This document shows positions 47,077 through 58,099 of a stretch of 64,000 nucleotides of DNA, in pieces (the first letter of the stretch is position 1; each line of letters starts with the position of its first letter). Source of the DNA: Cheilinus undulatus (lineage: Eukaryota; Chordata; Actinopteri; Labriformes; Labridae); the NCBI RefSeq assembly GCF_018320785.1, contig NC_054876.1, forward strand, positions 21,970,212 to 22,034,211, in the 5' to 3' direction. Below the pieces are notes generated by a model, which was not told where the DNA came from, did no database searches, and saw only the letters and a list, made by a program, of their open reading frames with translations. The translations under genes were made by a program, and so were the position numbers.

Positions 47077-47260
47077 TATTCGAAATGTATTAAAAACTAA
47101 ACCAGGACCATAAACCGAATTCTACCCGAAACCAAATCCGGTGTGTCTTCCGCTTGTAGCCCTTTTCTTCTTCTCCCAAAACAACTGGCTAGCTAGCTCT
47201 TTCTGGTGACGTCGGTTGCTTACAGCGCTGGCCAGCAGAGGTACAGCCCCTACCATGTCA
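47077..47260 (-). promoter_or_regulatory. ube2b: ube2b promoter and 5' UTR
   Basis: Moderately CpG-rich DNA lies directly upstream of the start codon. On the - strand there are an ETS core CGGAAG (47152-47147) and a CCGGAT core (47142-47137); a CRE-like TGACGTC is at 47207-47213. No TATA box is seen. This fits a broad housekeeping promoter; the transcription start is not defined. Confidence 0.5.
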
Positions 47261-47639
47261 CAGACACCAGGATGGCTAAATGTGAATTATAACGCTGAAT
47301 AAATCACATTCAAACTAGGTTTTATAGGTTCGAGGTGTACGAGAAATCTAACGTTGTTTCGTTACACGCAAACGCTTAAAAATACAATAGAACAATGAGA
47401 GGAAACGTGTACAGTGTGACATCATTATATATAATTACGTAAAAAAATATTTCAAGCTGTTTATAACTGGTTTTCATTGAAGTCGTCTTAGGAGTACCAG
47501 CAATGTTATCTCAATATATTGACCATTTATAGGGTACTCATCCAAATACTTGGAAAAATCAGATTTTAATCCCAATTATTGGTGGACATCACACGATTTT
47601 TTTACTTTGTCACTTGTCAGGTCTGCCCACAGAATTGCC

Positions 47640-48175
47640 TGGGCAATGACACTTTTTGCCTCTTATAACATATTTTTGGTCAATTTTTTCCCACTTTCAA
47701 CCATTTTTTAAATTTACTTATTTTTAACCCCCTTTCACTACATTAGCTGCCAAACTTTGCCACCATTAACACATCTTTGCTACTCTCTGCCCATTTTTTG
47801 CCTCCATAATCCACTATTGCCACTTTTCTTGTATTTTTGCCACTTTTGCCCAGTTTTGACACCTTCAGCCTATTTTGCCTCTTTAACTGCTTTTCATCAT
47901 TTAGGCCTTTTTAAACATTTCTTATTGTTACTTTTTAAACTTTTTTTCTTTTTCTTTCTTTCTTTCTTTCTTTCTTTTTTCTTCCTTTTTTTTTTTTTTT
48001 TTTTTGTTTTTACAATTTTCTGCCTATTTTTGGCCATTTTTATCCCATTTTTGTTTATTTGAACTCAGTTAGCCACTTTCAACCCATTTATTGCCACTCT
48101 GTAACCACTTTTCACCACTTTTGTTCTGCCATTTTTCCCGCTTTTGACCCATTTTTGCCCTGTTTTTTTTTTTTT
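47640..48175 (-). repeat. G-rich degenerate minisatellite, copy 2 (inverted)
   Basis: On the + strand: TTTTTGCCAC, CCACTTTCAACC, TTTTGACCC units. On the - strand these are the same units as copy 1, including a GCTAATGTAGTGAAAGGGGG marker at about 47749-47730. An internal (CTTT)n and poly-T stretch (47945-48010) has expanded. Confidence 0.75.
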
Positions 48176-48179
48176 TTTT

Positions 48180-49825
48180 GCATTTGTCAAATTATTTTCC
48201 CCCTTAAATTTATTTGGTTGCTTCTTTTCTGCCACACTGACATTTCTGCACATCAAGGCTTAGTTTTGAAATTTGACAATACTTGACTTATTAAGTTCAG
48301 TGTGCCGATCCCCAATGTCAGAATTACCAATATAAAGGTAATTCTGAGTTCCAAAAAGGGGTTTACATTTGAAAAAGGTTAAGTTGTACTGCAGCATTTA
48401 TAAATAAAATGTACTTTTTGATAGGAGTGCTTATTATTCAGGTTAAAAATGAAATATAGTTATCATGGACTGACTTTGGACCATAATTTCCTGACCTCCA
48501 GGGGCCTCCGACTTGGATGGGCCCCAGAAAGCTCTCCCTTTTGTTCCCCCTTATGGGTGGCCTTGTCAATTATACATATTTTTCATGATAATAGTAAAAA
48601 CCAAGGTCACCAAAATGACCATTCCTTCTGTCCTAGAGGAAACAGGAAGTTTGAGATGCTCTGGGCCAGTGTTGATTGGTCGGATACTGTGATGTCACCT
48701 TCACCTTCACAAACTCCACTGATTGGGTGAGAAAAATCATTCTTGTCTTCTTGGCAGAAGTGACCATAAATGGTTCCTTGCTGCATAAAAGGTTAATCAG
48801 TCAAGAAAAACAAACAGAGATTACTCATTAGCATGAGGAAAGACAGTGGGCTTAGTTAAAATATAGACTAGGGATGCATGTCCACTTCCATAGAAACAGT
48901 ATTCAGCTTATAGCTGTAAGAGTGCATGCACAAGTTCATCAAAATCTTAACACATTACATAAAACACAAACACTGTGGCATTCACTCTCTGCCCCCTCCA
49001 CCTCCTACTTACAAAAGTAAGATAGCCTATAACTTGCGCTAATGCTTTTAAATTTTAATGGACTAATAGTAGCTACCATATTGTCCATCTCTTGCTGTTT
49101 GTAGAGAAAAGTCTGTTGAAGAAGATGCAACCTTTCACCCACCTCATGTAATTACTAGTATTATCCTCTTCTGACTACTGATGGATGACAGGTGAATATA
49201 AAAATTGATATGCACTCATCTAACAATCTCCTCAGCAGTAAGTGGCTTACCTTAAGTCTTATACCAGTAATCCATCTGTTGCTAATGCGCTCTGTCTGCT
49301 TTGTCTGTCTGTTGAGTCATTAATATGAGGTCGGTGAAAATACGGATGGACATTTTGATCAGGCATTATGATTGATATGAGTTTTTGTAATAGAGAAAAA
49401 AATCCAAAGCAAATACATATAACAGGATATATGGGAAAACACATCAGAGAACCAAATTAGACAACACATATTGCCTCAGCTTTCTTCTTTATTCAATGCA
49501 TTGTAATAATAGGACATGCATCGCTTAATTCAGAGAACAAAAAGACTCCCAACCAGTTGAACCTAAAAGATGACAACCTTCATCTCCATGTTGTTCCATG
49601 TACACACAGAATAAATGTTAAATAACTATGTCTAGTAGGCTTTAAAAGCAGACTAATTTGTATCATGTAAACTGGCCAGGTATGACTTGGCCTATGACTT
49701 TGGGCAACTTTGCTGTTTGTACAAGCATTGAAAATGGAATATCAAGCAATTTGACAAATACGTACAAGGGAAGAGGAGTGCTAGTAATGAAGTCGAAAGA
49801 ACTGCAAAAGATGATGAGCTAGAGC
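48180..49825. other. Gene-free stretch
   Basis: No coding exon recognised upstream of ube2b. On human 5q31 CDKL3 lies on this side of UBE2B; no kinase motif (HRD, DFG or APE context) was found in any frame here. Confidence 0.5.
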
Positions 49826-49831
49826 TTTAGT

Positions 49832-50020
49832 ACTGTGCTGAATTTTTAAGCATGTTTGGGCCAAACATTTAGGCTGAAGTAAGGTGTGTAACAAGCAAGC
49901 TCACCTGATGGCACATCAGGTGAGATGGAGGATTAACAACCCATGTAGTGCTCTGGATATTCTTCATATTACCAGGGGCATGGGAAAACAATAAGATGAA
50001 AAAATCACAGTCATCACCTT
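49832..50020 (+). repeat. Left copy of an inverted repeat pair
   Basis: Begins TAGTACTGTGCTGAATTTTT then AGCATGTTTGGGCCAAA, GGCTGAAGTAAGG and GTGCTCTGGATA. It contains a perfect 11-bp hairpin (49900-49924, arms CTCACCTGATG, loop GCA). The inverted partner is 53957-53770. Confidence 0.6.
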
Positions 50021-50704
50021 TAGGATGGAGTCAGGGGTGGATGTGGTGAGTGAGAGGGTAGCGTCCAGATGGGTAGCAGAGGTGGCCACAAACCTGCCCT
50101 ATACTGTGTATTTGCTCCATAATAGGGGGAACAGACACTGATAGATATGGAGGGAAAATTTTTACATTAAATCTGTTTACTAATCTCTGTACACTGTGCA
50201 CATAATCTACAGCTAAATGCAACGAGTTCAGGAGGTTTGGGAAGCCTGTGTGGCAAGTGTAGGAATGGAGGTTGCATTACAGATTGAAAACGTAAAACAA
50301 CATGTTGGAAAGTTAAATATCAACATGACTTATGGCGTTTTTTTAAACATATGAAATTAAACTGCTTTGTTCTAGTAGTTCTGACAGTAAAGTCTCTGGA
50401 GGAACACAGGACTAAAATTAAGAAGGTCACCAGTACATGCATGGTTGTATAGTGTTAGAGGGATGGTAAGTCTGATGATAGCAGACAAAAGGAGGTGGTC
50501 AAAGTGTCAAAGACCAGACTCTAAACTAAATCCTAGTGATCTAGAGCAGTGGTCCCTACCATTTTTTCCTCTTTGAACTCCCCTATACTATCTTAAAGAT
50601 TTATTTTGGGGTTTTGCATGCCTTTAGTGATGGTGCTCAGCCACCCTCCCCCAGGCCCCTGTACTAAGCTGAGACCTTCAATGACCCACATATAAAAAAG
50701 GAGA

Positions 50705-51255
50705 TACACTACCTGGCCAAAAAAAAAAATTCGCCACCAAAAAAAGGTCACACACTCTAATATTTCGTTGGACCGCCTTTATCTTTGATTACAGCACGCA
50801 TTCACTGTGGCATTGTTTCGATAAGCTTCTGCAATGTCACAATATTTATTTCCATCCAGTGTTGCATTAATTTTTCACCAAGATCTTGTATTGATGATGG
50901 GAGGGTCTGACCACTGCGCAAAGCCTTCTCCAGCACATCCCAAAGATTCTCAATGGGGTTAAGGTCTGGACTCTGTGGTGGCCAATCCATGTGTGAAAAT
51001 GATGTCTCATGCTCCCTGAACCACTCTTTTACAATTTAAGTCCGATGAATCCTGGCATTGTCATCTTGGAATATGCCCATGCCATTAGGGAAGAAAAAAT
51101 CCATTGATTGAATAACCTGGTCATTCAGTATATTAAGGTAGTCAGCTGACCTCATTCTTTGGGCACATAGTGTTGCTGAATCTAGACCTGACCAACTGCA
51201 GCAAGCCCCTAGTTAAATCCAGGTGGCGACTTTTTGTTTTTGGCCAGGCAGTGTA
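50705..51255 (-). mobile_element. Internally deleted Tc1-like element with both termini
   Basis: Terminal inverted repeats CACTACCTGGCCAAAAA (50707) and CACTGCCTGGCCAAAAA (reverse complement from 51253), each bordered by TA as expected for Tc1/mariner insertion; a second block TCGCCACC is also shared. On the - strand 50990-50802 codes the transposase C-terminus with [19 protein letters not shown]. At about 550 bp against 1.2-1.6 kb for a full element, most of the transposase is missing. Confidence 0.85.
50802..50990 (-). pseudogene. Tc1-like transposase C-terminal fragment
   Basis: A 62-codon frame holding the [11 protein letters not shown] motif with the final catalytic acidic residue and the ensuing helix; the rest of the protein is deleted or out of frame. 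Not functional. Confidence 0.8.
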
Positions 51256-52071
51256 CATTACATGTCTGTCAGAAATGTAAATTAATTATAATTTAAGACA
51301 GATCGGTCATACAAATGCTTGTTTTTACTAAAAGACATATTGCTGATGTCAGGCCAAAATCACCACTTAAAAAAAAAAGAATAAACTGAATGTGTATAGT
51401 CAGCATTATATTGGCATGTTCTACTCACTTGAGATTTTTAAAAACCCACTGCCATATGTAAGGGGTGACGAATAGCACAGATTTATGAAAAAAAAATGTC
51501 AGTATTAGGTTTTTCCTCCACACCAAAGATATGTATAAACCATCTATGTTATAATGACTTTAGTTCATCTGTGCAAATATTTTAACAGTCTCAGACCAGT
51601 CAAAGCCTTGTGCTCTCCCTGAGATCTCTGGCAGGAGTGTGTCATGACGTTTTGGGCTAAGGTGGGGCACTGATTCATGCAGGAGTGGCATAAAGTTTGT
51701 GCACACATAAACACACAAATAAAACTAACTTATTTGCTTTTTCTATCTACAGTTTATATTCATGGACAGTCCGGTTTCAAGTCCAGCCCTGTTTCCAACT
51801 CTATCCACCTCTCTAAATGAAGGCATAAAAAAGCCTCAATATATACCTTTAATAGGACAATGTATGTCCAAAACCCACAATATGAAGTACTAAAAATGTT
51901 GCATGCAAACTTCTACAATGTGCAGGAGTTTTCTTATAATTCTTTGAAGGACTTGTTCCTTTCTTGCGCACCTGTCCTCTGAAATAAATGTACAAGCTGT
52001 TTCCACTCTGAAAAAGTCTGCTAGTCTGCTAGGGCACAGCCCATTTAAGCTCTCAGCTCATTTAAACAGGG

Positions 52072-52218
52072 GCTTGGATGGCCTAGTGGTTATGGTGTCC
52101 CATGTACGCAGGTGGCGTGGGTTCAAATCTCATCTGCATCTCTTCTTCCGCGTCTCCTCCCAAATCTTTTCTCCCGTTTATCCACTGTCCTCCTCTCCAA
52201 ACAAAGGAAAAGCCCCAA
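52072..52218 (+). repeat. tRNA-derived SINE
   Basis: TGGATGGCCTAGTGGTTATG is an A-box-bearing tRNA-like head and GTGGGTTCAAATCTC the B box. The tail TTTTCTCCCGTTTATCCACT and GTCCTCC matches the fragment at 27705-27832. Confidence 0.75.
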
Positions 52219-52219
52219 A

Positions 52220-53765
52220 ACGTATCTTCAAAAATATTTAAACATAAGTCAATGGATTTTGGGGTGGCCATTGGATTTCAAGGGGGCCCCCATGGAGCAG
52301 TCCTCTACACGCACCCCTGTCTGAGGGATATATCAAACCTTCAATTTAAAAAAAAGGATTATGGAGCTGGTAAAGTCTTCCTATTTTCCCCTGATAAAAA
52401 TTGTTGATGGATATTATCATGTTGTTCCTTGATGACCTAACATGGGATCATTTTCCCCCAGGTCATCCAGGTATATGGAATTGTCCAGCTCCATCAGGGT
52501 CTCTGTAATAAAGGAATCTGATATAGAGTGAAACATAACAGCAGATAAAATGTTCAAACTTAAAAAAGAGAAATTTCCTCTGAGAGTTTTCTTATTAGAG
52601 TCAAAAGTTTTGAGCCTGTGTCTGATGAAAACCAGACCTCTGTATGAGTGTTTTGTGTGTATTTCTTTCTCATTGTCCCTTCTTCTTCAGCTTTAAAAGG
52701 GCAAAACTTGACCAGTAGCAGGATCACATGACACAGCACAATATGAGTGCACAATGACCCCCACTTAAGAGCTTTAGTGGAATCCCATTTAAAGCTCATG
52801 CAAATATATCTGTCTATTTAATCTAGCTCCATCATTCTCCTGACTGTCTCCCCGTGGGAGTCCAGATTGCAGCTATCAATAGACCCATCACTCTGTTAGC
52901 ATTTCACTATAGTGAGAATGTAGGTCACACATTGACAAAAGGGCAGTCAGTCTTTGCTGGCTCAACCAGCCTGGAATGAAAAACATGATCTTTATGCTCA
53001 CATGTTAGTTTACCTAATCTTCGGCAGGAAAACAGTTTTTAACTTAATTTTTCCACAGTAGAAACAAAAAATGTCTTGTCAGCCACAGGGAAGATAGAGA
53101 AGGATGTTTTTGAGGGAGGTTATGAGGACTGAATTGAAATGAATCAAGTTTTTAATCCACTTTGGAACATTTTGAAAGTTTCATAAAAAAAAGGTGACCC
53201 TGTGTCTGTCTGTCTGCATGGATGATATTGGACAAAGGCCTGGATTCAGCCTAAATAGGCAGGAGAGAGTATCAGTGCTGAGCAAAGGGGCTTTTAATAG
53301 AAAGGACAGAGAAATGTTACATCAACTTAACAATGAAAGAGAGAGTGGAAACTCTCTTTAAATCCCAACAGTGGTTTCTTTAAAAATAGGTAACACATTT
53401 ATTGGAGTTTCAAAAATACTTCAACTAACGTCAAAATGTGTTAATACTTCAACAGCATGGATTACATGTCGGCCTGCATGCTATGAAAAAAAATATGATG
53501 TGTGATCAAATTGTGAAAATATATGAAGTGTCGATAACTAAACACATACAAGCTCGACAAATCAACAAACATGTGTTGCTTGCCAGCCAAGGTCAAGCTT
53601 AACAGCATCTCTTTTTCTGGGCCTTTTCACACTTGCTAATACACCTGGAGACTGCCAGTGGTTTTCAGGCCCTTGGGACATCCACAGCAATGACCAGGGG
53701 CTTGTGGTAATCCAATATCCACCCAGACAGTACCCTAGGTCATGCTTACTCGCCACATCTACCCC
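52220..53765. other. Mostly gene-free stretch
   Basis: No gene confirmed. A possible 86-nt - strand exon at 52502-52417 is reported among the findings. Confidence 0.4.
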
Positions 53766-53769
53766 TTAC

Positions 53770-53957
53770 TCTGCTCTAAAGGTGGTGACTTGGTTGTTTT
53801 ATATGTGATATGCAAAGACATCCAGAGCATGACCTAGATTGTGTCAACCCCCTTTCCTGCCCAATGGTGCCCTCAAGCAGCCTAGTTGACACATCTAGGC
53901 CTTACTGCAGCCTCACTTTTTGGCCCAAACATGCCTAAATTTATGCACAGTACTGTT
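53770..53957 (-). repeat. Right copy of an inverted repeat pair
   Basis: On the - strand: CAGTACTGTGCATAAATTTA then GGCATGTTTGGGCCAAAAAG, GCAGTAAGG and GTGCTCTGGATG, aligned with 49832-50020 in the same order. Related also to 2677-2770. Confidence 0.6.
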
Positions 53958-53973
53958 TAAATACAGGGGTGAC

Positions 53974-54300
53974 AGTACTTCAGTCTAAAGGGAATTGGGT
54001 TGGGGACTGGAGTGTTGCTAGTTCAAGTCCTGGTCAGACCAAGTCTGGAAATTGGTCTGACAGCAGCAGACTTCATGAGTACTGCCGAGATGCCCTTTAT
54101 CAAGGCACTGAACCCCAAACCACTCAGGTGGTGCTCCTTCATTGGCAGCAACCCTCACTCTAACATCTCTCCATTAATGCAAAGGATCCTGTTTGTGCAT
54201 ATGCATGTATTTCAGCATGCATGTACAATGTGTGTTGAACAACAGTGTAAAAGTTGAATTCCTCCTTGAGGGGTTGATAAAGTGTCTCTTCTTCTCCTCT
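53974..54300 (+). repeat. tRNA-derived SINE
   Basis: Head with B box TAGTTCAAGTCCTGG, then the characteristic body CAGACCAAGTCTGGAAATTG, TGAGTACTGCCGAGATGCCC, AAGGCACTGAACCCC, CATCTCTCCATTAATGCA, and the tail GTTGAATTCCTCCTTGAGGG. It lies directly next to the inverted repeat ending at 53957. Confidence 0.75.
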
Positions 54301-54497
54301 GAAAAGCCTGCACAGCTTTTTCAACTCACAGTTTAGTCAGAACCACTTTGTCAAGAATGACACGATTTATGGTTATGATTTTTTCTCTTTATTAGCAGTT
54401 ATTGATTTGCACTTATTGCTGTCTTGGGTTCCCCCCCCCTGCCCTTTCACGAGCATCCGTGGAAAGCATCTTTCCTGTGTTTACGAGGAAAGCCTAA

Positions 54498-55116
54498 GGC
54501 CCAGTCCACACAGGGACAAATTCAGGAGTATATGCAAAAGTTTTCAGTCATCCACACGGAAACAGCGTTTTGGGTGAATATAAACTATACTTTTTGATAA
54601 CGGCTCCCAGGGTGCATAAATCCGTAAACGACTACCATTTTGTCTCCATGTGGACGGCCAACCGCATCTTTCTTGAAACGATTAAGTCACACATAGCGTA
54701 ACTCTCTTTAGACACCTGTGCGGTCCGGCCAAAACAACAATGGCGTATTGCAGGGTTGTGTTCGTGCTGCAGAAGCTACTGAGCTTATTATGGCTTTTAC
54801 AGCAAAATCTGATGCTCCTTTACCAGTACCACAAAACGCATACACAGTACGTTCTTAATCCAACTCGGTAAACAACCAGAAGGGCAACTAGAAGAAAAGT
54901 TTGTGTCAGTTTTGTGTGATCTTCTTCTCTCTTTTGGTGCATTTCCTTGGCAGCAATACAGTGCCACGTACAGGCTTGGCATATGCACTACAGTGTTTTC
55001 AGTCGTCAGCGGTTCCGTGCTTATGCGGATATTTTCTGAAATGATCCCATCTTTACGGAAAACTTTTTCATAACAAAAAGGCAATATATCGTTTTCGTCT
55101 CTGTGTGGATGGGGCC
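54498..55116. mobile_element. Non-autonomous DNA transposon with GGCCCMRTCCACACAG termini
   Basis: Left GGCCCAGTCCACACAGGGAC and right (reverse complement) GGCCCCATCCACACAGAGAC are inverted termini of about 20 bp with few mismatches. The - strand frame 55165-54797 overlaps it and is not a recognised protein. Confidence 0.7.
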
Positions 55117-55699
55117 GAATGCAGGGAGAGAAGCAGCTAAAACTCCAGAGCAGAGCAGACATCAATGACAGCAGAGTGAAATGTACTTAATCAGAAGCAG
55201 AATAAAGGAGGAGCTGGGGTGGAGGAGGGTTGCAATGTCGGTTTGAGAGAGCAGTGAAGCTCAGTTAGGCAGGAGCAGTTTAAATATGGTAATATGAGTG
55301 TAATTAGCCAATAGCATGCTTAGAGTGAATCAGCTGGCTGTCAGCTGATGAGGGTTGTGTGACATCAGCTAATCTCAAGAATATAGCAGCGCTTGACACA
55401 ATGGCCTGCCTGGACTAATGTTATACACAAAATTTTTGGTATCCATCCCTGCAAATCAAATCCAAACTGCATTCTTTTCAGTGCTAAATTGGCTCCTAAT
55501 AATCTGAAGGAAGCTCATAGTTAGCTTGCATGCACTTATTTCAAATGCTCATACTGCTACATCAATGAAACAATGATTAATTACCCAGTCATACTGTTAA
55601 CCAGGTTAGATCTAAATTGTTGCTGGATAACTGGGTCAAATGGGTGCTCTTACTGCAAATTCTCTCCAAAGTTCTTACTATCAGTGTTTGATCAAACAG

Positions 55700-56180
55700 C
55701 CTTTTGATGAAATCTTAATATGTCCTAATGCATGTCTCGCTCCCCTCTCTCTCCTCGTGTTCTGTAAATGGAGAGGTCAATTAGGCCTTTACCTCCCTCA
55801 TCAGTCTAATGACCCATTAGTCTCCACAGAAACCTGCTTATGGCTGCTGCTAGACAGAGTGTCAGGGCGGGGCTGTGGTGGAGCCATTAACTTGTACCAC
55901 GGCCATCAGTGATAATGAGGAGCAAAGCTTAAAGATGCTACAAGCTAATTGTCTCATTAGAGCACTGATGTCTGGTTGCATCTGCACGGACGCAGGTGGT
56001 AATTAAATTACACGGCTGACTGGGTGAGTGTTTGGGCAGTCGGTCAAGCCTGCAGCCCGTCAGGGTGTCGGTCAGATTTTAGGATCTGTGAAGGGCAATG
56101 GTACTTTTAGAGGCAGCAATGAAGCTCACATTAATTAAAATGACTCTTTCATTAGATCTGCTGAAAGGGAGATGGTGTTA
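55700..56180. promoter_or_regulatory. Unique, homeobox-motif-rich stretch (candidate conserved element)
   Basis: No repeat recognised. TAAT/ATTA cores are frequent in balanced-composition DNA: CAATTAGG (55778), GCTAATTGTCTCATTAG (55944), GGTAATTAAATTAC (55997) and ACATTAATTAAAATG (56128). This is typical of developmental enhancers but unproven. Confidence 0.3.
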
Positions 56181-56689
56181 GGGAGGAAATGCAGCAACAG
56201 AAGGTGATTTTTATGTATACTGTCTTCAATTTTCTTCTGTGTATACAGACTGGTCCTGTAAAACAAAGCAAAGATTCTAATGTTGTGATATATAGGTTAA
56301 ACTCCTGGATATGCGGCATTTGTCCATTTGTCTCCCATGCAATTACAGAAGCTTCTTAAAATCTCTCAATTTACTGGAAAAAAACATATGCAAATATCTG
56401 CTTATTACTATATGCTGCGACACATCGTTCATGCAACTGATGCAACACATGTGCTTTATGTAGCAATGAGGTTTTTCAGTATGAACCAGTGAGGCATGAA
56501 AACAAAGAAACTGTCCCTGTGGTGATAACAGGGTATTAGAAGCAGAAAGTTACATTAAATGAGGATGCAGGTAAAGAATTTAGAAGAGTACAGTAAGTTT
56601 AATCTTGGGGTTTCATTTTCCCCCGCATAGATTATTCTGGAAAAGATGGTGTATAAGTTGCAAGGTAATGAACATGTCAGCAAGAAAAT

Positions 56690-56812
56690 ACAGAGTACAA
56701 CAAAAAAGAATATAACAATTATGATGCCCAGACCAGGATTCAAACCCCAAACATCCTGCAGCTATATCAGTGATGTAAACTGATGCAACCCACTGAGCTG
56801 TCCTGCTGCTTT
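56690..56812 (-). repeat. tRNA-derived SINE head
   Basis: Read on the - strand: GCAGGACAGCTCAGTGGGTT (A box) and GGGGTTTGAATCCTGG (B box) at the spacing expected in a tRNA-like head with insert. Confidence 0.6.
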
Positions 56813-56814
56813 AA

Positions 56815-56975
56815 TGCCTTTATTGTAGAGATAGACGAGTGAATAGATTTGGTAACTGATAAGCGAGTGATAGTGGAGAATGACATAGGATAAGAGGCAC
56901 AAGCTAGACTTAAACTTCAAGGACTACAGCCTCTATACATGTATGTGAGGACATAACCACTACCTGTGCCTCATT
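56815..56975 (-). repeat. Second, more decayed SINE
   Basis: On the - strand GAGGCACAGGTAGTGGTTAT then GTCCTCACATAC, with a degenerate B box (GAAGTTTAAGTC) and a tail near GTCATTCTCCACTATCAC. It matches the head of the 52.1-kb SINE at AGTGGTTATGTCC-like positions. Confidence 0.45.
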
Positions 56976-57329
56976 CACAGAGGATTTTATAGACTATCTA
57001 ACTTGATTTGGGTGCAATTTTATGCATTCTGGTAACCTCATATATATTTTCTAAACACTCACCTTAATTCTTGAAATGACTTAGGATGTATACCTCACAT
57101 TTGATGCACATCTTTATGCCTTAGGCCCCTTGGTGCATAAAGCTCCTGGCAACTGCCATGCTTTTCCTAATGGGAAAACTGCTTATGACCCCAGAAAACT
57201 AAAATGTGATAAAATAATCCAAATAATTCTTTACTGCGAAACCTGAATTGTTGAATTCTTAGGGTTAAACATTTCAGAATTCCCAAATGTTAATTTCAAC
57301 TTCAGTCTGAGTAAAATCTTGGAGTTAGT

Positions 57330-57575
57330 AAACTGTGTATTTAGTGTTAATACAACTCTGTAGAGAGGCAACTGATTTAACCTTCACCCTTTGCCATTTT
57401 AAATTTGTGGGGGAAAGTTTTCCCTTTATGCCCTTGGGCAGAGTGTTTTAGCTGTTGTCAGATGTATTATGTGTTGATGTGTCTAGATGTGTTTAAATGT
57501 TGCATGCTGTTCAGTGATCTCTGCTGGGATTCCTAAGTTCTTGTTTCTGGTGGATTATTTTTGTTTTTGACGTTC
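57330..57575. repeat. Dispersed repeat, copy 2 (partner at 290-510)
   Basis: Same ordered blocks as copy 1, including AACTCTGTAGAGAG and CTTGGGCAGAGTG. Sequence up to about 58090, with repeated TAACAC and AAAGAGTC motifs, may belong to the same element. Confidence 0.5.
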
Positions 57576-58099
57576 GACACTCCTGCATCATGGGTGATGT
57601 TATCCAATGAGTTACTGACTTCCTGCCCATGGCAAAAGATGGTTTACAGGCAAGGGTAGTGCAGTGTTTGTCACCAAATAGAATTTCTCAATTCATTGTT
57701 TGTCTCATTGCTACCTCCTTATCAGGTAAAAACTTATTTTGCCACAGGTGTCCAAAACAGAAAAGCAATCTTTATCAATTATGAAAGTGTATTACAATGA
57801 GTCAAACTGAGTCAAAAAATTTTTGAGTTAAGACATTTATTTAAGCAATGCTTCAATTTTGGGTAATCGGTTCCATGAATATTTACACCTTACAGTGTTA
57901 ATACAGGCATAACACTGCAGTAGTATAAAATGATCAACTGAGAGAGTCAGTTTTAACACTAGCTAAAGCTACTCTGGTTAATATGAAGAAAACTCAGTTT
58001 TTATCTCCAAAAAGAGTCAATAATGACATCTAAATAATGTTAAGGTTCTAACTCTTCAAAAAGAGTCAAATCAACAGTTTGTAAAGTGTCAGTATTAAC

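Noticed and set aside
47757..48286. Phe/Leu-rich frames that look like membrane proteins
   Set aside because: They translate the poly-pyrimidine minisatellite and T runs.
52072..52140. tRNA gene
   Set aside because: The A and B boxes are embedded in a longer SINE body shared with other copies, and a cloverleaf acceptor stem does not close.
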